Numbered from the stretch's first letter, positions 45,439-55,172 are shown. The stretch: 64,000 nt of DNA from Caballeronia sp. TF1N1 (GCF_022878925.1 NZ_CP084626.1:1302001-1366000), one strand, 5' to 3'. Notes: generated by a model not told the origin, from the letters alone. Translations and numbers: made by a program.

Positions 45439-46680
45439 TCAAACCTTGACGGATGGTTCGGCGGTGCCGGCCTCGGCTTTCTCCGCTCCGCGCGTCTCCG
45501 GCATCGCGAGCCAGACGAGCAAGACGGCGAGCGCGCCCGCAGCGGCGAGGCCGAAAAAGCTCATCGACGTGCCGAAGCGATCGGCGGCAAAGCCTGCGGC
45601 CGCGGTCGACAAGGTTGCTCCGACGCCCGCTGCCAGCCCGAAGAAGCCGATGGTCAGGTTGTAATGCCCGCGCCCGCCGGCGACATCGGCGGCGATGAGC
45701 GGCAGCATCACGCCGAAGACGGCCGCGCTGATGCCGTCGAGCATCTGGACCGGCACGAGCAGATAAGGGCTGCTGACGCCGGCGAAGAGAATCGCGCGCA
45801 GGGGCAAGGCGCAAAATCCGATGATCAGAACCGGCCGGCGTCCCCAATGCTGCGCCTTGCGCCCGACCCACGGCGAGAGCGCCGCGACGATGAACTGCGG
45901 CACGATGATGCACGCCGCGATCACCAGTTGAACGTTGTCGCCCATGTGCGCGGTGACTTCGCCGGCGGCAAGGTTCAGCATCGCCGCGTTCGAGAGATGG
46001 AACAGCACCACGCAAGCCGCGAAGATCAGCAGGCGCCGGTCTTTCAGAAGCTCGCGCAAGGACTCGCGCTCTTCGCCTTCCGGCGTCAGGTTCGGCTTGC
46101 CCGCAGGCATACGCGGCACGACGGGCGGCGCATCGTAATGAATCATGCGCAAGGCGAAGATTGCCGGCAACGCGAGCGCCGCCGTGAGAAAGAACACCGA
46201 GCGCAAGGACAGATATTCTCCGAACGCGCCCATCAACGCGGCGGTCAGCGCGCTGCCTATGGACGCCCAGCGCGCGTTGCGGCCGAGCCGGTCGCCGAGA
46301 TCGGCACGCGAGACGAGTGCGAGCGAAATCGCGGCCATCGCCGGGACCAGCATGCAGCTCGCGAAGCCGTGCAGCACTTCGGCGGCGAACACCGGAATGA
46401 AGGTCGGACTCGCTGCAAGCAACAACGCACTCGCGATGATCGCGACGATGGCCGAAAGCGCGGCGAACTTCTTGTTGCGCATGGCATCGACGAGCGCGCC
46501 CGCAGGCAGCTGGCTCGCCATCGCGCTGATGGTGCCAACCGACAGCATGAGGCCGATCTCACCCTGCGTCCATTTGTTGGCAGCGAGATAAGAGGCGATG
46601 AAAGGGCCGAAGCCCGTCTGCACGTTGGCGACGAAGAAGTTCAGCCAGTCGAGCGCGCGCAGACTTCGTGCAATTACCAT
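45439..46680 (-). CDS. MFS transporter
   Basis: A 413-residue major-facilitator protein with 12 helices, opening with RALDWLNFFVANVQTGFGPFIASYLAANKWTQGEIGL. The hydrophilic central loop is about residues 188-215. The end, KAEAGTAEPSVKV, is soluble. It looks like drug or metabolite efflux MFS proteins with unclear substrate. It is convergent with the reductase gene (3-base gap). Four 9-base repeats lie just upstream. Confidence 0.85.
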   Translation of the reverse strand: MVIARSLRALDWLNFFVANVQTGFGPFIASYLAANKWTQGEIGLMLSVGTISAMASQLPAGALVDAMRNKKFAALSAIVAIIASALLLAASPTFIPVFAAEVLHGFASCMLVPAMAAISLALVSRADLGDRLGRNARWASIGSALTAALMGAFGEYLSLRSVFFLTAALALPAIFALRMIHYDAPPVVPRMPAGKPNLTPEGEERESLRELLKDRRLLIFAACVVLFHLSNAAMLNLAAGEVTAHMGDNVQLVIAACIIVPQFIVAALSPWVGRKAQHWGRRPVLIIGFCALPLRAILFAGVSSPYLLVPVQMLDGISAAVFGVMLPLIAADVAGGRGHYNLTIGFFGLAAGVGATLSTAAAGFAADRFGTSMSFFGLAAAGALAVLLVWLAMPETRGAEKAEAGTAEPSVKV

Positions 46681-46713
46681 GTTGTGATTCGGTTATCGAT
46701 CTCGTGAATCTTC

Positions 46714-46749
46714 ATGTGCGTCTTTTGCGTCATGTGCGTCGTCTGCGTC
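46714..46749. repeat. Four 9-base tandem units (NNNTGCGTC)
   Basis: Units ATGTGCGTC, TTTTGCGTC, ATGTGCGTC and GTCTGCGTC occupy 46714-46749. They end in the stop codon of the minus-strand PRC-barrel gene and precede the MFS start. Confidence 0.7.
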
Positions 46750-47935
46750 ATTTGTTCGGGCGCGCGCCGGACGATGCCGACGACTGCGCCGCCACGGACC
46801 CGGATGCGGTCGTGCCGGTAGACGAGTTCGAGGCCGGCACGCCCGCCGATGCCGCGGCCGCCGGCGAAGAAACAGGCGCGGCGGGCGCGGCTACGACCGG
46901 CGAAACGATCTTGATCGGTTGCTCGGGCGAGTATGTCGGCGAGGCCTTCAGTTGCGCTTCGGTGAAGTCCATCTGTAAGCTCGCTTGCTTGTTGCGCGTC
47001 ACGACGTGCAGATCGCCCCAGTTCGCGGCCACATGGCGCTTGTCTTCCGCGAGCGAATTGCTCAGGTCGAGCACGAGCGCTTCTGGCTCACCTTGCGAAT
47101 CGACGAGCACGTCGACCACCCGTCCGATACGCGCGCCGGTCTTCTGAGTCACGGTCGAATCGACGAGTTGCAGGTAGCTCGGCGGCGCTTCCGCGACCGG
47201 TTGCGGCTTCGGCGCGGGGTCGGCGGGCTTGCCCTTGACGGCGGGCGCGGACGGCACGAAGGTGATCGGCGCGGTCTTCGAGTTGGGCGCGAAGCGGAAC
47301 GCGGTCCACGGGAAGTTGACTTTTCGGTCGCCTACGCCGAGGAAGCCGGCGAGGTTCACCATCATGAGCTTCGGCTTGGCGGCGGTATCGATATACAGGT
47401 CCACCGCGCGGCCCACGACCTTGCCATCGGCACGCTGCACTTCGGCATCGAGCAGGCCGTGCAACTGATCGTGCTGCAGGATACGCGTGGAGATGATCGG
47501 CGGGGGCGGAGGCGGCGGCTCGGGCGCCTCTTGCGGCTGCACGATCACTGGCTCCGGCGGTTTCGGTTTGACGATACGGCGTTTGGGCTTCGGCGCGGGC
47601 GCGGGCTTCGGCGTCGATGCGGGCTCGGGCACGGCGGCGACAGGCGCGGGTTCCTCGGGCTCGGTGCTCTCGGTTTCGTCCGGCGTCGGAATATACGAAT
47701 GCTCGACGATGGGCGCGGGCGTCTGCACCGGCAAGAGTCCGCAGGCGGACAAGGCGAAGGCCGCGAAGATCACCGCGAGCGTTGCAAGCGGGAATCGTTC
47801 ATGCCGCGCAGGGTGCCGTATCAGCGATGCGACAGCGCGCCAGGCGAGGCGCACAGCGAGCATCCCCGCTACGAGGCCGAGCGCGGCGAGGCCGGTCGTC
47901 GACGCATCGCTTCGATGCGAGAGTCCGCCTGTCAT
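46748..47935 (-). CDS. PRC-barrel domain membrane-anchored protein
   Basis: A 395-residue protein with an N-terminal hydrophobic segment (about 16-36) and a second one (48-68) ending in a possible lipobox-like ALSACGLL. A long Pro/Lys/Glu-rich linker follows (about 85-150, with PPPPPPP). There are two PRC-barrel-like halves: QLHGLLDAEVQRADGKVVGRAVDLYID and SYLQLVDSTVTQKTGARIGRVVDVLVD. The last 60 residues are Ala/Ser/Thr-rich. PRC-barrel proteins often bind RNA, photosystem or envelope partners; this one is unassigned. GGAG lies 9 bases before ATG 47935. Confidence 0.8.
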   Translation of the reverse strand: MTGGLSHRSDASTTGLAALGLVAGMLAVRLAWRAVASLIRHPARHERFPLATLAVIFAAFALSACGLLPVQTPAPIVEHSYIPTPDETESTEPEEPAPVAAVPEPASTPKPAPAPKPKRRIVKPKPPEPVIVQPQEAPEPPPPPPPIISTRILQHDQLHGLLDAEVQRADGKVVGRAVDLYIDTAAKPKLMMVNLAGFLGVGDRKVNFPWTAFRFAPNSKTAPITFVPSAPAVKGKPADPAPKPQPVAEAPPSYLQLVDSTVTQKTGARIGRVVDVLVDSQGEPEALVLDLSNSLAEDKRHVAANWGDLHVVTRNKQASLQMDFTEAQLKASPTYSPEQPIKIVSPVVAAPAAPVSSPAAAASAGVPASNSSTGTTASGSVAAQSSASSGARPNK

Positions 47936-48071
47936 CACAAAAGCTCCATGGTTCCGTGTCACCTGTCGATCGGAGCGGGCACTGCGCGCCTCGCTCCGGT
48001 GCCATGCAAGAGGGCGGGTTCGTTACTGTGCATTCAGCGCGGGCCGTGCCAAGGGCGTGTCACGCGCGCCG

Positions 48072-48671
48072 TCACACATCGGACGGGCGTGTGTGCGTGC
48101 TCGCCGCCTGCGCAAGACGCGCGGCGGTGTCCGGCGCGCCCATTTTTTCGGCGGCGTCGCGTGCGGAGAAACCGCCCTTGTCGCGCGCATCCGGATTGGC
48201 TCCACGCGCGATCAGATATTCGACTATCTCCACGCGATTGAACATGGCCGCGATCATCAACGCCGTGCGTCCGTCAGGCGATGCGCCTTCGACATCGGCG
48301 CCATGTTCGAGCAGCGTCTCGATTACTGGCTTGTAGCCCTTGAAGGCCGCGCCCGCGATTGGCGACTGGCCGTTATCGTTGCGCAGGTTCGGGTCGGCCT
48401 TGTGTTGTAGTAGCACGCGCACGGCATCGGCGTGGCCGTGATAGCTCGCGAGCATGACGAGGCTGTCGCCCTTGTCGTTGCGCAGGTTCGGCGGCAGGCC
48501 CTTAACAAGCAGCGCGTCGAGCATGGCGGCGTCGCCTTTGCGCGCGACTTCGAAGACTTCGGTCGCGAAGGCGATCATTTCGTCATCTGGGCCGTCGGCG
48601 GGGCCATTTGCCGGCGAAGCGTGCTGCGGGGCGTTGCCCGAAGGCGTATCCCTGGTTGGGTCGTGCGGCAT
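48072..48671 (-). CDS. Ankyrin-repeat protein
   Basis: A 199-residue soluble protein with about four ankyrin repeats between residues 40 and 185. Examples are KGDSLVMLASYHGHADAVRVLLQHKADPN, NGQSPIAGAAFKGYKPVIETLLEHGADVE and DGRTALMIAAMFNRVEIVEYLIARGANPD. The N-terminus is low complexity. Ankyrin repeats mediate protein binding; the partner is unknown. The start at 48671 has GGAG eight bases upstream; a 4-residue longer frame is less likely. Confidence 0.9.
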   Translation of the reverse strand: MPHDPTRDTPSGNAPQHASPANGPADGPDDEMIAFATEVFEVARKGDAAMLDALLVKGLPPNLRNDKGDSLVMLASYHGHADAVRVLLQHKADPNLRNDNGQSPIAGAAFKGYKPVIETLLEHGADVEGASPDGRTALMIAAMFNRVEIVEYLIARGANPDARDKGGFSARDAAEKMGAPDTAARLAQAASTHTRPSDV

Positions 48672-48921
48672 GGTCAGCTCCATGGTTTCGCGTTATCTGA
48701 ATCGCGCTGCGGGCAACCGGCTGCTCCTCGGGTAAGCTTGAGCGCCGCGCGGAAATCTTCCGGGAGCATACACGGGGTTGCGTGCGCGCTTCATAACTCC
48801 GGCGCGCGGCGGGCTTGGCAACGCTCGTGCGACGGGGCGGACAGCAGGAATCGCGCCAACTCTTTCAGCGCGTGCCACCGAAGCCCTGACGCTCAACGAA
48901 TCCAAACTCAACCGCTCTTCG

Positions 48922-49557
48922 ATGACGACCACTTCCCCCGATGACGATGCCCGCGTGCGCCGCCGCGCTCCCGCCGCCGAACGCAATCGCGATGCGATTC
49001 TATCGGTCTTGACGCGCGTGCTGCCGTCCGCTGGCGTCGTGCTGGAGATCGCGAGCGGCACCGGTCAGCATGCCGTGCATTGCGCGGCGGCGTTGCCCGG
49101 CATCGTGTGGCAGCCAAGCGATGCGGATGCCGCCGCGCGCGCATCTATCGACGCGTGGCGCGAGCATGCGGGCCTCGCGAACCTGAACGCGGCGCTCGCG
49201 CTCGATGTGCGTGAAGACGACTGGCGCATCGGCGAGGACGCGGGAATCGCGGCGGTCGTGTGCATCAACATGATCCACATCGCGCCGTGGGACGCCGCCG
49301 AGGCGCTGTTTCGCGGCGCGTCGCGGCATCTTCCGGCGGGGGGCGTACTTTACCTGTATGGGCCGTATCGGCGCAATGGCGCGCATACCGCTCCGAGCAA
49401 CGAAGCGTTCGACACGGAGTTGCGCGCACGCGATCCGCGCTGGGGCGTGCGCAATCTGGAGGCGGTGGAGGCGTTGGGTAGATCGGTGGGCTTTGCGCTC
49501 GAGGAAGTCGTGCCGATGCCGGCGAACAACTTCAGTCTGGTGTTTCGGCGCGGTTAG
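48922..49557 (+). CDS. SAM-dependent methyltransferase, DUF938 type
   Basis: A 211-residue methyltransferase-fold protein of the DUF938 family. The SAM-binding motif is VVLEIASGTGQHAVHCAAALP, and the family-typical VVCINMIHIAPWDAAEALFRGA and LYLYGPYRRNGAHTAPSNEAFD follow. The substrate is unknown. ATG 48922 starts just before the fold; an upstream extension of 48 residues is not conserved-looking. It ends one base from the convergent EamA gene. Confidence 0.88.
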   Translation: MTTTSPDDDARVRRRAPAAERNRDAILSVLTRVLPSAGVVLEIASGTGQHAVHCAAALPGIVWQPSDADAAARASIDAWREHAGLANLNAALALDVREDDWRIGEDAGIAAVVCINMIHIAPWDAAEALFRGASRHLPAGGVLYLYGPYRRNGAHTAPSNEAFDTELRARDPRWGVRNLEAVEALGRSVGFALEEVVPMPANNFSLVFRRG

Positions 49558-49558
49558 A

Positions 49559-50494
49559 TCAGGTCGATCGGTTTGCGAGGCCCGACCGCGCCGCGAACCA
49601 TCCGCGCCAGGGCACTGTCGCCATCAACGAGGCGAGGACGATCAGGCCGCCGCCGATCCATCCCGTTGCCGATACATGCTCGCCCAGCCAGACGCTTGCG
49701 AAGAGCGCGCCGAACGCGGGTTCGCTGCCCATCAAAAGCGATACGCGCGTCGGACTGCTGCGGCCAATCGCATAGTTTTGCGCGAAGAACGCGAAGAGCG
49801 TGCACGCGATCACGAGATACATCACCGAGCCCCAGAACGCGCCGTGTCCCGCGAACGACGGCAAGGGTTGCCATTGCGACGGCACGAAGAAGAACGCCAG
49901 CAACGCGCTGCCGCTCGCGACGACGCCCGCCTGCACGGCCGTCACGGTGAGCGCCGGAAGCGGCGAGGCGCGCATCACGCGCTTGGTCACGCACACCGAG
50001 AGCGCGCGCAACACGGCGGCGACCAGAATCAGCGCATCGCCGGGATTGACGCTGAACGCGCCATCGCCGGCGAGCAACCACGCACCGCCGAGCGACACCG
50101 CGACTGCAAGCCACTCGGTCGCGCCGGGCTTGCGACGCAGCATCGCCCATTCGACGAGCGGCGTCATTACCACGCACAGACTGATAAGAAACGCGGCGTT
50201 CGCGGCGCGCGTGAGCATCACGCCAAAGGTCTCCGCGAGGAAGATGGCGAGCAGCAAGAGGCCGCAAGTCAGCACACCCATGAGCGTTTTCAGGTCGACA
50301 CGGCGCAAGTGGCGCAGGTTCACGCTCAACAGCATGAACGTGATGCCGAACCGCAACGCGATGAGCGCCAGCACCGGATAAAACACGAGCGCGTTTTTGA
50401 CGACGCCATAGCTGCTTCCCCAAACCATCGCCACCACGAAAAGCAGCAAATCGGAGACAGGAAGCAGGCGGCGAACAGGCGATGCGAGGGTCAT
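49559..50494 (-). CDS. EamA-family (DMT) transporter
   Basis: A 311-residue drug/metabolite transporter with ten helices in two EamA repeats. The first opens with LLLFVVAMVWGSSYGVVKNAL; the second contains YLVIACTLFAFFAQNYAIGRSSPTRVSLLMGSEPAFGALFA. Such proteins export amino acids or other small metabolites. CGGAG lies before the ATG at 50494. It is divergent from the LysR gene at 50613, which may regulate it. Confidence 0.88.
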   Translation of the reverse strand: MTLASPVRRLLPVSDLLLFVVAMVWGSSYGVVKNALVFYPVLALIALRFGITFMLLSVNLRHLRRVDLKTLMGVLTCGLLLLAIFLAETFGVMLTRAANAAFLISLCVVMTPLVEWAMLRRKPGATEWLAVAVSLGGAWLLAGDGAFSVNPGDALILVAAVLRALSVCVTKRVMRASPLPALTVTAVQAGVVASGSALLAFFFVPSQWQPLPSFAGHGAFWGSVMYLVIACTLFAFFAQNYAIGRSSPTRVSLLMGSEPAFGALFASVWLGEHVSATGWIGGGLIVLASLMATVPWRGWFAARSGLANRST

Positions 50495-50612
50495 GCGACG
50501 TCTCCGGTAAGTGCTGACTGGCAGTGCCCAGCAGCGAGCCGTCATTGTCGAATGATGCGTTCACCGCGATAATCGGGTCTGGGCGCACAGATTAATTGTC
50601 GCGGATGCACAA

Positions 50613-51533
50613 ATGAACCCTTCGGATCTTTTCAACTTGCTGCCGGACATGGCGGTATTTGCACGCGTGGTCGATGCCGGCAACTTCTCGATCGCGGCGC
50701 GGCAGTTGGGCAGCACGCCATCGACGGTGAGCCGGCAAATCAAGCGGCTCGAAGACGCGCTCGCCACGCGCCTGCTCGAACGTTCGACGCGCAAGGTGCG
50801 CGTGACGGAATCGGGATATCAGGTGTATCGGCATTGCCGCGACATGGCGACGGCCGCGTCCGGCGCGGTGGATGCCGCCGGGCAACTATCCGGAAAGCCA
50901 CAGGGCAAGGTCTCGCTATCGGCGCCCACGGCATATGCGAAGTCGGTGATTCATCCGCTCGTGCCAGGCTTTCTCGCGGCTTATCCCGAAGTGGATTTGC
51001 AGCTCGTGTTCAGCGATCACGACATCGATCCGCTCGAGAGCGACGTCGATCTCGTCATTCGCGCCACCGACGATCCGCCGCAAGGTCTCGCGGCACGGCG
51101 CATCGGCCGCGTGCGATGGCTGCTGTGCGCGGCGCCTCGTTATGTTCAGACGCGCGGCGAGCCCGCGCATCCGCGTGATCTTGCGCGTCACGATTGCATT
51201 CCGCTCGGCGAGACCGTGGACGATCATCGCTGGCGGTTTGCGCGCGGCGGTGAGACGGCGACGGTTGCGGTGCACGGCCGGTACATCGCCAATCACGCGG
51301 GCGCGCGGCTCGACGCGGCGGAGAACGGCATGGGCATTGCGACTCTGCCGGAGTTCGCGGCGCGCGAGGCGCTTGCGAGCGGCCGCGTGCAAGCCGTGCT
51401 GGTGGATTGGGAGGTGCAGGCGCGCGCGTATCGGGGACCGGTGTGGCTGCTTTATCCGCCCAATCGCTTTTTGCCGCCGAAGGCGCGCGCGCTGATCGAT
51501 TATCTGCACGCCCATCTCGGCGAGTCAGACTGA
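50613..51533 (+). CDS. LysR-family transcriptional regulator
   Basis: A 306-residue LysR regulator with helix-turn-helix (FARVVDAGNFSIAARQLGSTPSTVSRQIKRLEDALATRLL) and a substrate-binding domain ending in PNRFLPPKARALIDYLHAHL, typical of the CrgA/PecT-like subgroup. It lies between the divergent EamA exporter gene and the co-directional Rieske oxygenase gene (150-base gap), so either could be its target. The ligand is unknown. Confidence 0.92.
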   Translation: MNPSDLFNLLPDMAVFARVVDAGNFSIAARQLGSTPSTVSRQIKRLEDALATRLLERSTRKVRVTESGYQVYRHCRDMATAASGAVDAAGQLSGKPQGKVSLSAPTAYAKSVIHPLVPGFLAAYPEVDLQLVFSDHDIDPLESDVDLVIRATDDPPQGLAARRIGRVRWLLCAAPRYVQTRGEPAHPRDLARHDCIPLGETVDDHRWRFARGGETATVAVHGRYIANHAGARLDAAENGMGIATLPEFAAREALASGRVQAVLVDWEVQARAYRGPVWLLYPPNRFLPPKARALIDYLHAHLGESD

Positions 51534-51683
51534 CCCAACCGGCTTGACATGGCCCACATTGACGAAACGCAGGCTGCACGCGCACCGAATCGGGCCGCGC
51601 CGTGTAGACTGCCAAAGGTCGTTCATCGCGCCGCGCATCATGCGTGGCGCTCAATCCGATCTCCTTTTCCGGAGGCGTCGTAC

Positions 51684-52835
51684 ATGCACGCAGCGTTGCC
51701 GCAGGGCGAACAGGAAGCCGGTTCGGTCGATACAACAACAAGAGCGCCGCGCGATCTGCGCCGCGTCGATATTCATCCGGATCACTGGTATCCGCTTGCA
51801 TGGTCGCGCGAGGTCAAACGCGGCAAGACGCACGCCGTGAAGTTCGCGGGCGATCCCATCGTGCTCGTGCGCAGTGAGTCGGACAAAGTGTTCGCGCTGG
51901 AGGACCGCTGCGCGCATCGGCAAGTGCCGTTGTCGGCGGGTGTCGTGGATGGCGAATCCATCCGCTGTTGCTATCACGGCTGGACTTACGACTGCACCGG
52001 CCGTTGCACCGACATTCCGTATCTCGGCCGCGAACGCTTGCCCAACGGCGTGCGTTCCTATCCGTGCCGCGAGGAAGCGGGGCTCATCTTCGTCTTCACC
52101 GGCGACCCGGCCAAGGCCGACGACGCCAAGTTTCCCAACCTCGTCTCGGCGAGCGACAAAGCCTACAAGACACGCCGTTTCGGCAAGCCCGTAAAGTGCC
52201 ATTACAGCTTCATGCATGAAAACCTGATGGATATGAACCATCAGTTCTTGCATCGGCGGCAGATGGGCAGCATGCGCGCGCGCTCGGTCGGACGACGTCG
52301 CGGCGACGACTGGATCGAAGTCGATTACACCTTCGCGCGCGAGGCGGGCAAGCAGCCTATCGGCGAGGCGCTCGTGTTCGGCCAGAAACGCGGCACCAAG
52401 GCCGACGATTCGCACAAGGACGTGATGACGATTCGCACCGAGTATCCGTACCAGACGCTCAAGATCCACACGAAGGACGAGACGATGGTAATGGACCTGT
52501 GGATCGCCTATGTTCCGCTCGATGCCGAACAGCGCACCAACCGCACCTTCGGCTTGCTGTCGATCCGCCGCCCGAAACTTCCCGGCGTGCTCGATGCCGC
52601 GTGGCCGTTGCTCGTGTGGTTCACCGAGCGCATCTTCAAGGAAGACCGGTGGATCGTCGAGCGCGAGCAGGAAGCGCATGACAGGCAGGGCGCGGATCAC
52701 AACCACGAAGTGTTTCCGGTCATTCTCGAATTGCGCGCTTTGCTGACCGAGCATGGCGTGGCGCACCGCGCCGGTTATGGCGATGCCAAGCGCATCCATT
52801 TCATGCAGCCGGTGATGGACTTGCCGACGTCGTGA
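51684..52835 (+). CDS. Rieske-type aromatic ring-hydroxylating oxygenase, alpha subunit
   Basis: A 383-residue oxygenase large subunit. The Rieske [2Fe-2S] site is C-x-H...C-x2-H with Cys76, His78, Cys95 and His98 (CAHRQ and CCYHGWTYDC). The mononuclear iron region is HENLMDMNHQFLHRR, with the usual two-His spacing. A C-terminal catalytic domain follows, resembling vanillate O-demethylase or phthalate-type enzymes. No reductase is adjacent. A GGAGG 8 bases before ATG 51684 decides the start over a longer frame. The substrate is not known. Confidence 0.9.
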   Translation: MHAALPQGEQEAGSVDTTTRAPRDLRRVDIHPDHWYPLAWSREVKRGKTHAVKFAGDPIVLVRSESDKVFALEDRCAHRQVPLSAGVVDGESIRCCYHGWTYDCTGRCTDIPYLGRERLPNGVRSYPCREEAGLIFVFTGDPAKADDAKFPNLVSASDKAYKTRRFGKPVKCHYSFMHENLMDMNHQFLHRRQMGSMRARSVGRRRGDDWIEVDYTFAREAGKQPIGEALVFGQKRGTKADDSHKDVMTIRTEYPYQTLKIHTKDETMVMDLWIAYVPLDAEQRTNRTFGLLSIRRPKLPGVLDAAWPLLVWFTERIFKEDRWIVEREQEAHDRQGADHNHEVFPVILELRALLTEHGVAHRAGYGDAKRIHFMQPVMDLPTS

Positions 52836-52905
52836 TGCCACCGATTGCGGCGGCATCGCCACGGCGCTATACAAGAAGAAGGCCATTCGTCTGGAGGACC
52901 ATCAC

Positions 52906-53196
52906 ATGAACGGCGACCCGACTGATCCGCGCAATCTGAACGATCCGCGCGCAACCGACCCGGCGGTTGGCGAAGCGCATCCTGGCGTCGAGCATTTCGA
53001 TGCGGCGCTTTCACACGTCGATGAATCCGTCGCGGCAGGCAGGATGGCGGCCGGCGCGGCAAAGGGCATTCTTTACAGCATCATCGAGACGCTCGGCACG
53101 CTCGTCGGCGACCCGGATTTGCCTGCGCATGCGCGTTCGGGCTATGAAGGCTTGCTGGAAACAGCGCGCGAACTGCGCTCGAAGATCGACGACTGA
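52906..53196 (+). CDS. Small soluble hypothetical protein
   Basis: A 96-residue acidic, helix-rich protein starting 70 bases after the oxygenase gene, with GGAGG before the ATG. It has DAALSHVDESVAAGRMAAGAAKGILYSIIETLGTLVGD in the middle and no signal or catalytic motif. It may be co-transcribed with the oxygenase. A hairpin with 8-base arms follows. Function unknown. Confidence 0.65.
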   Translation: MNGDPTDPRNLNDPRATDPAVGEAHPGVEHFDAALSHVDESVAAGRMAAGAAKGILYSIIETLGTLVGDPDLPAHARSGYEGLLETARELRSKIDD

Positions 53197-53220
53197 GCCA
53201 TCCGCGCGCAGTCTCATGAA

Positions 53221-53243
53221 CCGCATGGTGACCATCCATGCGG
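53221..53243 (+). terminator. Hairpin after the small hypothetical gene
   Basis: CCGCATGG (53221-53228) and CCATGCGG (53236-53243) pair around a 7-base loop and are followed by CTTTCCC. A weak terminator at best. Confidence 0.4.
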
Positions 53244-53766
53244 CTTTCCCAACAATCGATTAGTGATTTACATATTTCCTTCGGCACCGTAACGGCTTTC
53301 GTCGGGCCGTAAGCCGTGGTCAAACTCAGTCGCGCCACGTGGCCGGCACTGTGCAAATCCTTTCAGTCGTGTCTTCGGCCCAGGCCGAGTCCTCGGGCAC
53401 GCTTTCTTTCTCCGAGCATCAAATTTTCACATCGAGCCTTATCCAGTAGGGCTTTCAGGCGATCACGCCGGCTTCGTCACAACTTTTCCCCGCTCTCTTC
53501 ACATCTCGATATCCGTCCTGCAGTTGTCAGCTACCGGTCAGTTTCATGACCGGATGCCCAATATTTGCGCGCCAGAAAATACTGGTTAACCACACAGTGC
53601 AAAAAAAAGACACGAATCTGCCTGATTCTTTCGCATTGCATCCGTAAGCCATACACTTGCCAGCGATGAAATGTTACGAGTTTATACAGGCGGTTCAGCG
53701 TTAAGCGGCATCCGTTACCGGCTCACTAAAGATCAGAAGATTCGCCATTCGCACACAGGAGAAGAA
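53244..53766 (+). promoter_or_regulatory. Porin upstream region with dyad and promoter
   Basis: This 523-base gap holds no gene. CCGGTCA (53534-53540) and TGACCGG (53547-53553) form a 7-base-arm dyad. A sigma-70-like promoter, TTGCCA (53657-53662) and TTTATA (53681-53686) 18 bases apart, lies 80 bases before the porin ATG. ACAGGAGAAG just before the start is a strong RBS. The long leader suggests regulation by several factors. Confidence 0.5.
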
Positions 53767-55002
53767 ATGAAGGGTTTCCGCTTGACCAAGGCTGCCATCG
53801 TCGCCGCCACCGCCTTTGCCGCAGCAGTCCCGGCGTTCGCTCAAAGCAGCGTGACGCTTTACGGTATCGTCGATGACTCGATCGTCTACCAGAGCAGCCA
53901 GGGCGCACTTGGCTCCAACAGCGGCGGACGTTCGAACGTCAAGCTGGCATCGGGCATCTGGGCGGGTAGCCGCTTCGGCCTGAAGGGCGCCGAAGATCTC
54001 GGCGGCGGCAACAAGGCAATCTTCCAGTTGGAATCGGGCTTCAACATCAACAATGGCGGACAGCAATACGCCAACGCGATGTTCGGCCGCCAGGCTTGGG
54101 TCGGTCTCACGAACCCCACCTACGGTACGTTGACTCTCGGTCGCCAATACACGTCTTATTACACGCTGATGGCGCCGTATAGCCCGACGAACTGGCTGAC
54201 CGGCTACTTCGGCGCGCACCCGGGCGATCTCGACGAACTGGATACGATCTACCGCGCGAACAACTCGATCGTCTACACGTCGCCGAAACTTTTCGGCTTC
54301 ACGGCAAGCGGCTCGTACTCGTTGGCTGGCACGCCGGATAGCGCCTATCGCGGATCGACGTGGTCGGGCGCCTTGCAGTACGCGCAAGGCCCGATCGGCG
54401 CGACGGTCGCGTTCACGCGTATCAACAACTCGACGATTGGCGGCGGCGTGTACGGCGCGGATTCGACGACCAACACGGGCGGCCAGTCGGGCATCTCGGC
54501 AGTCACGAACGGTTATCAGGGCGCGCAAGCTCAGAACCGCTTCGCGGTTGGCGGCGGCTACACGTTCAACAGCCAGTGGGATATTTCGGCGACGTACACG
54601 AACGTTCAGTACATCCCGGGTATCAACTCGAAGTTCACCGACACGGCGATCTTCAATACGGCTGGCACCGTGCTGCACTGGAAGGCAACGGCGGCATGGG
54701 ACTTTGCCGCTGGCTACAGCTACACGTGGGCAAGCAAGGCGAACGGTATCGACGATGCAGCGTCCTACCATCAGTTCAACCTGAGCCAGTACTACTCGCT
54801 GTCCAAGCGCACGGGTCTGTATGCACTGGAAGCATTCCAGCGCGCCAACGGCCGCACGCTCGGCACGCCGACGTTCACCGCTGCGGGCGCGACGAATCGC
54901 CAGATCAACGCCACGGCTTCGATCGGCGACGGCTTCCAAAGCGCTCCGTCGACCTCGCGCAGCCAGTTCGCGGCAGGCGTGGGTATCATTCACCGCTTCT
55001 AA
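53767..55002 (+). CDS. Outer-membrane porin (Burkholderia OmpC-like trimeric type)
   Basis: A 411-residue porin with a cleavable signal peptide (MKGFRLTKAAIVAATAFAAAVPAFAQ) then SSVTLYGIVDDSI, the typical first strand. There are repeated beta-strand signatures (RSNVKLASGIWAGSRFGLKG, GRQYTSYYTL, RNAFAVGGGYTF-like). The constriction-loop region is near 150-190, and the C-terminus ends in aromatic IIHRF, the Omp assembly signal. It permits diffusion of small hydrophilic solutes. The promoter and a strong terminator flank a monocistronic gene. Confidence 0.95.
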   Translation: MKGFRLTKAAIVAATAFAAAVPAFAQSSVTLYGIVDDSIVYQSSQGALGSNSGGRSNVKLASGIWAGSRFGLKGAEDLGGGNKAIFQLESGFNINNGGQQYANAMFGRQAWVGLTNPTYGTLTLGRQYTSYYTLMAPYSPTNWLTGYFGAHPGDLDELDTIYRANNSIVYTSPKLFGFTASGSYSLAGTPDSAYRGSTWSGALQYAQGPIGATVAFTRINNSTIGGGVYGADSTTNTGGQSGISAVTNGYQGAQAQNRFAVGGGYTFNSQWDISATYTNVQYIPGINSKFTDTAIFNTAGTVLHWKATAAWDFAAGYSYTWASKANGIDDAASYHQFNLSQYYSLSKRTGLYALEAFQRANGRTLGTPTFTAAGATNRQINATASIGDGFQSAPSTSRSQFAAGVGIIHRF

Positions 55003-55045
55003 GCCTTCGGGCTGCCGAGCGGGCTGTACAAAGCTGCATGCAGGG

Positions 55046-55075
55046 AAAACCGGGCGCCTCGGCGTCCGGTTTTTT
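55046..55075 (+). terminator. Rho-independent terminator after the porin gene
   Basis: AAAACCGG (55046-55053) pairs with CCGGTTTT (55066-55073), with an inner CGC/GCG and a GT wobble. Six T complete the tail to 55075. Confidence 0.9.
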
Positions 55076-55159
55076 CGTTTACGTGGTCGATGTCGGGTTC
55101 ATGTCGGGTTGCCGGGTTGCCAGGTTGCGGGCTTGCTGGCGCAGCCTTTGCTGCGAATG

Positions 55160-55172
55160 GTATTTCGCATGC
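55160..55172. repeat. Dyad motif before a small hypothetical gene
   Basis: GTATTTCGCATGC fits the 13-base consensus, 50 bases before the ATG at 55222. A weaker copy starts at 55181. Confidence 0.55.
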
